Shown: positions 41,759-50,143 of the stretch, piece after piece
How positions within the stretch are numbered: the first letter of the stretch is position 1
Layout of the letters: every line of letters starts with the position of its first letter
Origin: HKST-UBA178 sp965223815
GTDB taxonomy: Bacteria > Pseudomonadota > Gammaproteobacteria > Chromatiales > Chromatiaceae
Length of the DNA: 64,000 bases
Direction: 5' to 3'
Assembly (NCBI GenBank): GCA_965223815.1
Contig: OZ245019.1
Location: 3,906,001-3,970,000, forward strand
Position numbers and translations under genes: made by a program
The notes under the pieces: model-generated
Told to the model about the DNA's origin: nothing
The model's database searches: none
The model's input: the letters and a program-made list of their open reading frames with translations, nothing else

Positions 41759-44080
41759 TTACTCTGCCTTACTTGTACGATGCTTTGCAAGCAGCGCCCT
41801 AAATCCGCCGGGCATATGAATCAGAAGCACCGATGGTGCCAGCCTGGCAATACCAACTGCGTGTGCAGTTTGACGGTCAAGCCCGGACGGACCACTGGGT
41901 TTCAGGTGGCTATGCCACGTGCCGAGACAATAAAGAGTCCAGTTTGTTCCATTAGAATAGTTCTCTATCTCCCTTCGGAGACCCTCCCGGCCGAGTACAA
42001 ACTCATGAGAAGATCGCTCGCTATCGGGAGGTGCGGAAAGAACGTCAACAACATAAAACGCTCTGGATACTTCATCCTGACGCCCTATCAGAACACCCCC
42101 CGTTTCCACGTTCGGCCATCGGGAAACCTCCTTAGCAATTTTGACAACAGTCTCTGAAGAAATATGAACTGACCACTTCTCACCATTGCCGCAATTCAAT
42201 GTTGTAAAGGGCGGTATATTCACGTGACGCCACAAAACGCCCAAGCCGTTGTTTTGAAGGAGCCCCACCAGAATTTCGCCGCCCTTTTTAGGAAGTCCAT
42301 CACGCTGTCTAGATAGCAGGTACTCAGCGGTCGCAGCACCGAAGAGAGAAATCCGCCCATCCGACATACGTATAGTGGACGAACCGCATCCTTGGCCAAT
42401 CGTTGTTCTTTCCAGGCCTTGTCCGCCCGCCCCAAACAAAACATCTCCTAGAACATCATCGGACCTACAGTAAGCATAAAATGACGCAAATAGATCACCA
42501 AGGTCTGGGTTGCGGTTTGGCCCTTCCGTTGCAATAAGCCCCAGTTTTCCTCCCCCGTACAAAATGCTCTCAATCACACGTGCCCGCAGACTGTCACCAG
42601 CTGCAACCATAGCAGCACGAACGCGTAAAGAAGCTGTCGTGTTCACAATGGCCCACGTGCTTTTCGGCCAGGCTTCTTTTGTAAGCGAACGCGTTTGTAT
42701 GATTTTTGCGACATCATCGGCCAAGGGAATGGGAGTTTGCGAAAATCCCCTAATGGCTTCACAGAGGAGTTTGGCTTTCGTGTCGATTAAACGAAGTTGC
42801 ATATCATCCGATGGGGGAATAAGGGCATGACGTGCAACATTGTGGGGGCTCATATTGCTGTCATCAATGACCGAAACGGGCGCACGACCGGCCCTTGCCA
42901 TATGGATGGAGAGCTTTGAACCCAAACTTCCGGCCCCTATGAGCGCCCACGAAGAACCATCAAGTTTTTCCTTTTGGCTTTCCACGTTGGAAAGCCTAGC
43001 GAGCAAGGAAGACGAAATATGATCTCGAATCCCTGCAGGGTGTACCAAAGTAGCATCATCGTACAAAAATGCATCACCCGCGTTGAAATCAATGAAATAT
43101 GCACACAATTCTATAGAAGATGCCGCACCGATTAAATTGAATGGCCTTCGAGCGCAAAGAACAATTGCTAAGTTGAAAGGACCAGCGGTTTTGTAGCCCT
43201 TAACACATGTGATGAGATGGGAAAGAGCGTCGTTTAACTCTTTCTTACAGCCATAGAAGGCTGACTTTGCTTTTAGGGAAGACAGGTTTGTAACATCTTC
43301 AGGCGCGTATTCGCCGCAAACAATCAGTTTGCCAGATGGCAACTTTCCTGGCCATACGAGAAGGGACAAACCGATCCCGGCATAGAGCTCGCCGTTCTTT
43401 CCTATAGGCCTTTCTTTAAAAAGATTTTTGACAGAGCTTTTATTGAACGGTACCTGTCTATCAACGATTACTCCATGAATTGAGTCAAACCCATTTTTAC
43501 CTACACCGCGAAGATATTCATATTGTAAAAACAGAAACCCCCCACGCTTGTCAACATGCTTACGAAGAGCGTCTTCGTCGGCTATTAGGTAGTCGTGTAA
43601 TCCGTCACGCCGCGTTGGCTCCCATCCCTGTTTTTCATCGATCAGCCGCCCTTCGGCGGCGTGGTCTAGCCATAGGACAATTTGGTTGATAATTCCCCGA
43701 ACACCTTCCTGGTGGACGAATTCGGACAATTTTCCATCCTGAATGCATGGCACAGGACGACCATCTTGCGTTGTCCAGGGTTGCACGTGCGCCAGATTGC
43801 GGCTGAAATCCGGGCGCAACGAAGGTTCCGGTGGGTCGAGGGGAAAACCAGCAGGGAAATCCAGACAGACCTCTTCATATCGCTTTACCCCATTGGGGCT
43901 TTGTCCCTCCGCCCTCCAAGCATTCGGGAGCGGTACCTCAACCAGGATCATTACCCGGACAGGTGTCTCAGCAAAATCCGGTTTTCCGACCTGCTGAACC
44001 GCTGGATGCGATAAAACAACAGCGCAGGCATGCTGGATATTCTTGCGATACTGTTCCGTCGATCCCTTGGAATCAGCCAT
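41759..44080 (-). CDS. E2-E1(ThiF)-JAB triple-domain ubiquitin-like conjugation protein
   Basis: One 773-aa chain joins three activities of ubiquitin-like modification. N-terminal E2-like domain (about 1-150): YEEVCLDFPAGFPLDPPEPS and the candidate active Cys in RPVPCIQDG. Central E1/ThiF adenylation domain (about 370-600): WALIGAGSLGSKLSIHMARA, VIDDSNMSPHNVARHAL with the Asp and Arg, and a possible thiol site in IGQGCGSST. C-terminal JAB peptidase (about 640-773): VETGGVLIG and the JAMM motif WHSHLKPSGPSGLD. All catalytic signatures are present. The ATG at 44080 overlaps the upstream MBL stop (ATGGCTGA); an in-frame start at 44110 is possible. Cap2 of type II CBASS is an E2-E1 protein of this kind, but no CD-NTase is present here. 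Confidence 0.88.
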   Translation of the reverse strand: MADSKGSTEQYRKNIQHACAVVLSHPAVQQVGKPDFAETPVRVMILVEVPLPNAWRAEGQSPNGVKRYEEVCLDFPAGFPLDPPEPSLRPDFSRNLAHVQPWTTQDGRPVPCIQDGKLSEFVHQEGVRGIINQIVLWLDHAAEGRLIDEKQGWEPTRRDGLHDYLIADEDALRKHVDKRGGFLFLQYEYLRGVGKNGFDSIHGVIVDRQVPFNKSSVKNLFKERPIGKNGELYAGIGLSLLVWPGKLPSGKLIVCGEYAPEDVTNLSSLKAKSAFYGCKKELNDALSHLITCVKGYKTAGPFNLAIVLCARRPFNLIGAASSIELCAYFIDFNAGDAFLYDDATLVHPAGIRDHISSSLLARLSNVESQKEKLDGSSWALIGAGSLGSKLSIHMARAGRAPVSVIDDSNMSPHNVARHALIPPSDDMQLRLIDTKAKLLCEAIRGFSQTPIPLADDVAKIIQTRSLTKEAWPKSTWAIVNTTASLRVRAAMVAAGDSLRARVIESILYGGGKLGLIATEGPNRNPDLGDLFASFYAYCRSDDVLGDVLFGAGGQGLERTTIGQGCGSSTIRMSDGRISLFGAATAEYLLSRQRDGLPKKGGEILVGLLQNNGLGVLWRHVNIPPFTTLNCGNGEKWSVHISSETVVKIAKEVSRWPNVETGGVLIGRQDEVSRAFYVVDVLSAPPDSERSSHEFVLGREGLRREIENYSNGTNWTLYCLGTWHSHLKPSGPSGLDRQTAHAVGIARLAPSVLLIHMPGGFRALLAKHRTSKAE

Positions 44081-45233
44081 GCCCCAACGGCTGGCGGCCA
44101 ACCGCGCCACTCCCCAGTATCGTGGCTGCGGCCAGGTTCTTTGTCAGACGTTTTGGACCGTCTTTAGTCACCTCAACCTCAAGTACATCCGGAGTGTCCT
44201 CGGATGGCAATTCCCCAACGCATTTGAGCTCACCGGAAAACTCGACGGCCATATCCTCGTATTCCCGCTTGGCGCGAATACAAGGTGGATCATTGTTATC
44301 ATCCTTGATCGGGTCGCTACTTGCGATGAGAAGAGCGCCGGAGAGCCCCTGGGATAATGCGTTTCGCGCGGCCTGACTAACTTCGGCATCCTCGCCAAGA
44401 TCACTCCAGCTATCGTAAGATAGGCTGTGCCATGAGCAATGGTGGGGGGTCAATAAAACGTCATATTTCAGACAATCCAGATCATCCTTGTGCCTGTCCC
44501 ACATTTCTTCCCAAATGACCACTTCCGCGTCACCACCGGTCAGGTAGCGGCATTTGTCGGCGTACCCTTCGCTAGTGAGAGAGAACTGAAGGATTGTGCT
44601 GGACTTGTTCTTCGATAAGTTCTCTTCGCGCGCGTCATCATCCGTCGGCAGCGGAGCGAGGAGGTAGGCAGAGAAAGTATCATCGTCCTCACCATTCACA
44701 CGGCTGAATGTTTCGTCAACGCGGACAAGGATATCTTCGAGATCGTCAGTCTTTCCGTTTTCGTCTTCACCGAGGATAAGAATTCGATCACCCTCGCCGA
44801 CATCACTACCATAATCTCGAAACTTCTTAACCCTTCGCCGCGCTTCAGTGTTAAAAGCTTTGGCGTCTTTACAAAGCGTGTACTTACTGCTGGCCCGTCG
44901 AAAAACCATCGGCGACGACCACATCTCCCTGATCAATACTTTGTCGTCATCTTCAGACCAGTCATCAGGTGGGCCGAGATGGAAATGATTCCGCAGTCCT
45001 GCACAGTGATCCTTATCTGGATGACTGAGCAGGAACGCATCGACATAGAGCCTATCTTTAGCGTCTCTCCTCAAGCGATCACGCAGCTTTGTTGCGACGT
45101 CCGGTGTTTTATCATCCGGATCATCAGCTGCGACCCGAATATTGATATCAACCAGGATCGTCTTTTTCGATTCCGTCTCTATCAGGGTCATGTCCCCGTT
45201 ACCAACGGGGAAGAAGTTCAGTTTTGCTTTCAT
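44073..45233 (-). CDS. MBL-fold protein coupled to the E2-E1-JAB gene
   Basis: A 386-aa ComEC-type metallo-beta-lactamase-fold protein. It opens KAKLNFFPVGNGDMTLIE, and its metal motif is LLSHPDKDHCAGL (H-x-D-x-D-H), with a later LLTPHHCSWHS. I chose the ATG at 45233 because AGAGGAA stands 5 nt upstream. The chain ends GRQPLGHG, so its last residue is glycine, the residue E1-type enzymes activate. Its TGA overlaps the ATG of the E2-E1-JAB gene by 8 bp. This makes it the obvious partner and possibly the conjugation substrate; that is inference. It is more acidic than its counterpart at 40.9 kb. Confidence 0.82.
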   Translation of the reverse strand: MKAKLNFFPVGNGDMTLIETESKKTILVDINIRVAADDPDDKTPDVATKLRDRLRRDAKDRLYVDAFLLSHPDKDHCAGLRNHFHLGPPDDWSEDDDKVLIREMWSSPMVFRRASSKYTLCKDAKAFNTEARRRVKKFRDYGSDVGEGDRILILGEDENGKTDDLEDILVRVDETFSRVNGEDDDTFSAYLLAPLPTDDDAREENLSKNKSSTILQFSLTSEGYADKCRYLTGGDAEVVIWEEMWDRHKDDLDCLKYDVLLTPHHCSWHSLSYDSWSDLGEDAEVSQAARNALSQGLSGALLIASSDPIKDDNNDPPCIRAKREYEDMAVEFSGELKCVGELPSEDTPDVLEVEVTKDGPKRLTKNLAAATILGSGAVGRQPLGHG

Positions 45234-45839
45234 AACCATTCCTCTGCGCTGTGATTTGCAGCTACCGGCCAAAGAAAAGCCTTGTCACACCTTTGATAGC
45301 CGTTTCCCACAACACCCATCCTGCAAGTTTGCCGACCACATCATATAGTCGCAAATTCACCTTTCACCCACAATATGTAGATATAGAAGAAGCTTAGCCC
45401 CTTTTAGCACTCTGTCAAGGAGAGTGCCAAAAGCTTTAAGAAGGTCGTCGTTCGGATTGATACTTTGGGCGTTTTGCGCTTGGTACGGGCTCATTTTCGT
45501 GAGTCCATGGATAGAAATCCGTGCTCTCGCTGGCAAGGGGCGCGACCGGAGCCGATTCATCGATGGGGCCTAGGGGAGAGCGAAGTCTCCCCAGTCTCGA
45601 TGAAATCGCCATGGGGGTGTCGGGGGAGCTTGGAGGCTCCCATGACTGGTGGGCGCAGGCGGCCAAACGCCCTGCGAGTGACGAACCGACGATACGGTTC
45701 AATGGCGCATAGCGCCATCAGGCCGGGGGTATCCAACAGGGGCGCGCAGCGGGCCCCTATGGCAAGCGCGCTGGACGCAACGAGGCACGAGTGTAGTACA
45801 GCGCACAGCTTGCGGTGAGCGCGAAGCGTCGGACCGGTA
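45234..45839. other. Promoter region of the MBL/E2-E1-JAB operon and noncoding DNA
   Basis: No gene is supported here. Open frames at 45436-45818 on both strands are short, GC-rich and lack recognisable domains. The operon promoter should lie in the AT-rich 45240-45430 section. The stretch ends at the IS target duplication at 45840-45843. Confidence 0.5.
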
Positions 45840-45857
45840 GTACCGTAAGCTTCCCTG

Positions 45858-46715
45858 TCAAGGCGACAGTTGAATAGTAGAGTTTCTGGCCTGTTGTCGG
45901 GCTTCTGCGGGTGTGCAGTCGCCCAGTGAATCGTGAGGTCGCTCCTCGTTGTATTCGATCATCCACCAGTATGTGGCCTCGCGGACGTCATCCAGTCTTG
46001 CAAACAGGTACTGATCCAGCAGTTCGTCACGATAGGTTCGGTTAAACCGCTCCACATAAGCGTTCTGGTTCGGCTTCCCGGGTTGGATGTACTGGATCGC
46101 CATACCCGCCGCCTTGGCCCAGCTGGTGAAGGCCTCACCAAGAAACTCTGGACCATTGTCGGTACGCAGCACCTGCGGCAGACCATGCTGGTCCTCCAGC
46201 CGCTCGAAAACCCGGATCAGGCGCGCTGACGTGATCGAGGTGTCGATCTCGATATGCAGCGCCTCGCGATTGAAGTCATCGACGACGTTGAAGGTGCGAA
46301 ACCGGCGCCCACATGCCAGCGTGTCGCTCATGAAATCTGCTGACCACACCGTGTCAGGCAACCGGGGCACATACAATGGCACACGCAGCCGCTTGGGTAG
46401 CCGCTTTTTGGCCGGGCGGCGTAAGTGCAACTTCATCCGCTTGTAAACCCGGTAAATCCGTTTGTGGTTCCATGGATGCCCCTGGCGCTTCAGCAGCTTG
46501 CGGCATTTCCAGAATCCTCGGCTCGGACGACCTTCGACCAAGGCGGCGAGTGCCCCGATGATCTCCGCATCCCGCACCGTCCAGTGCAGTGGGGCTCGGT
46601 AGTACGCCGACCGATGCAGTCCGACACAACGGCATGAGCGGGAGATTGACAGCTGGTGTTGCTCGACCAGGTATCCTGCTGCTGCACGCTTATCGGCCGG
46701 CGCTAGAGCTTTTTT
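45858..46715 (-). CDS. IS3-family transposase OrfB (made by -1 frameshift as OrfAB)
   Basis: The DDE catalytic part. The frame is open from the slippery site (reading KKALAPADKRAAAGYLVEQH), so there is no need for the later internal start at 46577. The integrase core has VWSADFMSDTL (first Asp), VLRTDNGPEF (second Asp), and AYVERFNRTYRDELLD with the Glu, then YNEERPHDSLGDCTPAE. All three catalytic residues are kept, so the element could be active. Confidence 0.9.
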   Translation of the reverse strand, partial: KKALAPADKRAAAGYLVEQHQLSISRSCRCVGLHRSAYYRAPLHWTVRDAEIIGALAALVEGRPSRGFWKCRKLLKRQGHPWNHKRIYRVYKRMKLHLRRPAKKRLPKRLRVPLYVPRLPDTVWSADFMSDTLACGRRFRTFNVVDDFNREALHIEIDTSITSARLIRVFERLEDQHGLPQVLRTDNGPEFLGEAFTSWAKAAGMAIQYIQPGKPNQNAYVERFNRTYRDELLDQYLFARLDDVREATYWWMIEYNEERPHDSLGDCTPAEARQQARNSTIQLSP

Positions 46716-46969
46716 TCGATCAGATCCTTCATCGCCGCGTTTTCCAACGCGAGCTCAGCGTACATCCGCTTGAGCTTGGCGTTCTCGGCCTCTAGCTCTC
46801 GGTTCCTCTTCAAATCCGAAGCCTCCATGCCGCCGTACTTGGATTTCCATTTGTAGTAAGTCGCATCAGAGATGCCATGCTTGCGACACAGCTCCCCAAC
46901 CTTCATCCCGGCGTCAGCCTCTTTCAGGATCGAGATAATCTGCGCCTCGGTAAATCGTGACTTTCTCAT
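46703..46969 (-). CDS. IS3-family transposase OrfA
   Basis: An 88-aa DNA-binding protein with a helix-turn-helix (RFTEAQIISILKEADAGMKV, LCRKHGISDATYYKWKSKYG) and a leucine-zipper-like tail (ELEAENAKLKRMYAELALEN). It recognises the IS ends. Near its stop lies the slippery heptamer A-AAA-AAG (46709-46715 on this strand), where ribosomes can shift -1 to make the OrfAB transposase. Confidence 0.92.
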   Translation of the reverse strand: MRKSRFTEAQIISILKEADAGMKVGELCRKHGISDATYYKWKSKYGGMEASDLKRNRELEAENAKLKRMYAELALENAAMKDLIEKKL

Positions 46970-47039
46970 CTGAGCCTCCTGGGCATAATGTGCCAGAAAG
47001 CTCTACCGACCGCCTGTCGCTCATTCGGGGAAGCTTACG

Positions 47040-47516
47040 GTACGAGGTGACGATAACGCGGTATTACAAAGGTTTTGCGGACAGATACCGGAACCAATTC
47101 CGCGTATTTTTCGGCATTTCCAAATGCTAGAAACACAGAGTGGGCGGCTCGCGGGAGCCGCGATGCGTGGAACCGGTGGTACGAAGCATCGGCGGTACGA
47201 GCACTAACCCAGTCCCAGCGAATTAACGCGATATACAACTCTGCCTGACAGCCAACAAACACATTGGTAACGAGACGCCCACGGATCACGAATAGCACGA
47301 TTCAGCGAACTCGAAGTGACCCAACACCGATGCGGTTATACGTCTAGTGTATGGACGAACTTCAATGCCACTAGGGTTCCTCCCGGTACGGTAGACCCTC
47401 CGTCATATGATTTCGCAATAACCTCCCTGAAATCGATGACGGTGGCAACGTCGGCCATTGCGTTCATGTTTCCCAGTTTCCGGAATGTCCTTAGATATTC
47501 TGCCAAATCAAGAACA
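47040..47516. other. Intergenic stretch right of the insertion sequence
   Basis: Nothing convincing is seen. A minus-strand frame at 47035-47298 and a long N-terminal frame before 47517 lack start signals and domains. Confidence 0.5.
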
Positions 47517-47696
47517 ATGACTTTTTGGGGCGATGTTATGGCTCAGGACATAGTGGACCTCACGATAATCGTTCTGGCTGGGGCTGGTCTCTTGTATTGC
47601 TTGCTTCAGAGAGAAAAAAGCGCCGAATGGATCATCGCCTTTGCGATCAGCTTCTTTCTGGCGATCAACGCTTTTGCGATCACCCCGCTCTCCTAA
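47517..47696 (+). CDS. Small two-helix membrane protein
   Basis: A 59-aa frame, MTFWGDVMAQDIVDL followed by two hydrophobic helices (LTIIVLAGAGLLYCLL; WIIAFAISFFLAINAFAI) separated by the charged turn QREKSAE. The ATG at 47517 or 47538 could be used. It resembles small membrane proteins in conjugative elements, but there is no family I can name. Confidence 0.5.
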   Translation: MTFWGDVMAQDIVDLTIIVLAGAGLLYCLLQREKSAEWIIAFAISFFLAINAFAITPLS

Positions 47697-47928
47697 GGAC
47701 CACTGCGGATCGCAAACCGTCGAGGCCTGATAGCCAGACAACAGTTTATCGGGGCGCCATATGCCAGTTGGAATAGATACTTGAGGAAGATCGCGCCGTC
47801 ATCATTAACCAAATCTTAACGCTATTGATATAGATTTGTGATGCGCCCGTGCACGTCGTTATGGCAACGGGTGCATATAGAAACGTAGGGAGGCAGGACA
47901 ATGGGGCATGGAGCCACATCGAGATTAC

Positions 47929-47979
47929 GGATCAGCGGCAAGTCTATTGCCGCTGATCCATGGTCTGCGGTAGCAGACC
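47929..47979. other. Two tandem perfect hairpins
   Basis: The first pairs GGATCAGCGGCAA (47929-47941) with TTGCCGCTGATCC (47947-47959), 13 bp, loop GTCTA. The second pairs GGTCTGC (47962-47968) with GCAGACC (47973-47979), loop GGTA. They stand 60 bp before the hypothetical gene at 48040 without a T-run. They could be an mRNA leader structure or a single-strand origin; nothing decides between these. Confidence 0.5.
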
Positions 47980-48039
47980 GCCGCTCCGGGCTGCGATCAT
48001 TTTTCGTCCGATTGCCGGACTCGGCCTGCGAGGTCGGAT

Positions 48040-48780
48040 ATGCCTGATGCGCCGCACTGCCTGACAGCAACATTTGATGCGGCGCGTGACGTCGCGGCTT
48101 GCGAAAAAATCCGCCTCGAACATTTTGATCTGCGCCAGACCGAAATTAAGCTGAGTGACGGTATCCTGGACCCAGATCAGGTCAGCCGACTTGTGAATCC
48201 AGCGCGCATCCTGAAGACATCACAGACTTCGGGAGAAAAGAAGCGCAAAGCGGATGGCGAGCGCGTCATGTTCATGATGCTGCTTGATGACATGCGCCAG
48301 CGGCTGGCTGATCTAGATGCAAGTCTTGCACAGCGCTACGAAACCTTGCGCGGCAAGTACGGCGATGATGTGATCGGCGGCATGGCGGACACATTCCTAT
48401 CTGCCGAGCAAAAAGCCGGGCTCGAAACCGACGAGGACAAGATGGCGGCATTGGCCGACAAATTCCTGAATCCTGATGGCACGATTAAGGACGAATACAA
48501 GGACCTTGAAGAAGCGAAGTATGTCCGGGATTGGCAAGAAGCTCAGAAACTACGACCGATAGTGGCAAAGTATGATGGGCGCAATGACCTGTCGGCCGCC
48601 GAAAGGCGCGAGGTCTATGCTGTGGCTCAATCAGTGGGAATTGCGGCACAAAACAACATGTACCTGCAATCCGAAAATCATCATGTGCGTGATACCGTCG
48701 AGCAGGCCATGGACGAAAAACGAGCTGATAACGAGAGTGTGACCAACACAACAACGTTCGGTTTTGCCAAGCCGACCTGA
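48040..48780 (+). CDS. Hypothetical 246-aa helical protein of the mobile element
   Basis: Not recognised. The sequence is mostly charged helix (RQRLADLDASLAQRYETLRG; EDKMAALADKFLNPDG) without membrane segments or catalytic motifs, ending TTTFGFAKPT. The Ala/Asp/Glu-rich composition resembles accessory proteins of mobilizable elements. An alternative start could be the ATG at 48268. It is preceded by the tandem hairpins. Confidence 0.55.
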   Translation: MPDAPHCLTATFDAARDVAACEKIRLEHFDLRQTEIKLSDGILDPDQVSRLVNPARILKTSQTSGEKKRKADGERVMFMMLLDDMRQRLADLDASLAQRYETLRGKYGDDVIGGMADTFLSAEQKAGLETDEDKMAALADKFLNPDGTIKDEYKDLEEAKYVRDWQEAQKLRPIVAKYDGRNDLSAAERREVYAVAQSVGIAAQNNMYLQSENHHVRDTVEQAMDEKRADNESVTNTTTFGFAKPT

Positions 48781-48785
48781 GTCTC

Positions 48786-49163
48786 TTACTCATATCCGTG
48801 GACTTTGTGCGCCGCCTTCGCGCGGTCCGTTACCTTGTTGATGTTTCTCGCAGCCTCATTGGGCGGCCAAGGGCCCAGAGATGAATATCCGATACGAAAC
48901 GAAAGCGCTACGCCGTCCCTGTTCGTGTTGTAGAAGTAGTACCGTGACTTATATCCCCGGTTTTTCAGTTCACTAACGAAGGCCTCTCCAATGGCTGCTG
49001 CTGTCACGCCGTTCTTGATGCCATAGCTCATGATAATGCCGATCCCGCCAGTCTCGAAGGAATAAGCATTTGCCTTTTCGAGCGCATCTCCCAACGAATT
49101 GGCCTGTTCGCCGAGGGCATCTGCTGCGAATGCCGAGGCTGAAAAAACAACCATCGCCAGCAA
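48786..49163 (-). CDS. Small exported protein with an uncertain start
   Basis: A 125-aa frame with a TTG start and a signal peptide core (LAMVVFSASAFAADA). The mature part contains GGIGIIMSYGIKNGVTAAAI and ends VHGYE. No standard start gives a complete signal peptide. MKKLPKRFLF in the neighbouring frame (ATG at 49230) would join to NGRIRPVTASIFLLAM if one base were removed from the TTTTTAAA run near 49198-49206. Either a TTG start, a sequencing error or a real frameshift explains this. The function is unknown. Confidence 0.5.
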   Translation of the reverse strand: MLAMVVFSASAFAADALGEQANSLGDALEKANAYSFETGGIGIIMSYGIKNGVTAAAIGEAFVSELKNRGYKSRYYFYNTNRDGVALSFRIGYSSLGPWPPNEAARNINKVTDRAKAAHKVHGYE

Positions 49164-49410
49164 GAAAATGCTTGCCGTGACCGGCCGAATCCTGCCATTT
49201 AAAAAGGAACCTTTTTGGTAGCTTTTTCATAACCAGTATCTGGATGTGATGAGGTGCAAAAGTGATGCGGATTTCTGCGAAGTTGACGGGTTTACGGGCA
49301 AGAAACCGGAGCCTCCGCCGCGACGATCAGAAGGGTTCCCTTTTGTCTACACTGCGGGCCTACGGCAAAGACTTAGGGCGATTAAACCGGTTAGCGGAAG
49401 AGCGACGACG

Positions 49411-49989
49411 ATGGCAGTTTACGGATACGCACGGGTCAGTACCGAAGACCAAAACCTCGACCTTCAGCGCGATGCACTGCGCGCTGCCGGGTGCGAACAA
49501 ATCTTCGACGATGTCGGCGTGTCTGCCGTCGCCAAGACCCGCAGAGGTTTTGATAACCTCGTCGACGTGTTGCAGGACGGCGACACGCTCATCATTTGGA
49601 AGCTGGACCGAGCGTTTCGCTCGCTACGCCAGGCACTTGATGTGCTGGAAGTCTTTGACCGGCGCGGCATTGAGTTCCGCTCACTGACTGATCAGATCGA
49701 CACCACGACGCCGATGGGCAAATGCATGTATCAGGTGCGCAACGCCTTTGCGGAACTGGAACGCTCCCTAATCAGCGAACGGACCAAAGCGGGAATGGAA
49801 GCTGCCCGAGCGCGCGGCAAGCGGATTGGCAGGCCGCCCGTCTTGACTTTGACCGATATTCAAAAAGCGCGTCAAACGCTAGCGAATAACCCAGACGTGT
49901 CTCGAAAAGTGGTGGCAGAAAAACTGGGCATATCACCACAAACTCTTTCAAGAGCATTAAACAAGGAGCCACTTAAAGCGCCTGAATAA
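49411..49989 (+). CDS. Serine resolvase/invertase family recombinase
   Basis: A 192-aa small serine recombinase. The catalytic Ser lies in YGYARVSTEDQN near residue 10. The conserved DRAFRSLRQALDVL and IDTTTPMGKCMYQVRNAFAELERSLISERTKAG follow, then a C-terminal helix-turn-helix (VSRKVVAEKLGISPQTLSRA). ATG at 49411 was chosen; GGAAG lies 9 nt upstream. It would resolve dimers or invert DNA within the element; no site is identified. Confidence 0.88.
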   Translation: MAVYGYARVSTEDQNLDLQRDALRAAGCEQIFDDVGVSAVAKTRRGFDNLVDVLQDGDTLIIWKLDRAFRSLRQALDVLEVFDRRGIEFRSLTDQIDTTTPMGKCMYQVRNAFAELERSLISERTKAGMEAARARGKRIGRPPVLTLTDIQKARQTLANNPDVSRKVVAEKLGISPQTLSRALNKEPLKAPE

Positions 49990-50143
49990 ATATAGCTTTA
50001 GTTACCACCACTTCTCCCGCAATCTCATTACTCACCAGCCGGTCAACAAATCCACTAAGCCAGCGGATACTCACCAAGCTTGACGCGTGCAGGGGACTTA
50101 GATAACAAACACTCCCCCCGATTATGGAGCAAATCAGATTGAA

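Larger units (their letters stand above)
45844..47039 (-). mobile_element. Complete IS3-family insertion sequence, IS407-group-like
   Basis: A 1196-bp element with terminal inverted repeats CGTAAGCTTCCC at 45844-45855 and its complement at 47028-47039 (one mismatch in the following base). It is flanked by a 4-bp duplication GTAC at 45840-45843 and 47040-47043; 4 bp is typical of the IS407 group. It encodes overlapping orfA and orfB with a -1 frameshift heptamer. The intact frames and duplication suggest a recent insertion. It separates the MBL/E2-E1-JAB operon from genes further right. Confidence 0.88.

Noticed and set aside
41759..45233. Type II CBASS
   Set aside because: The E2-E1 and JAB domains resemble Cap2/Cap3, but no CD-NTase or cyclic-nucleotide effector gene is adjacent.
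45465..45818. Plus-strand 117-aa frame beside the IS
   Set aside because: GC-rich chance frame with no domain or start; overlapping frames on both strands look alike.
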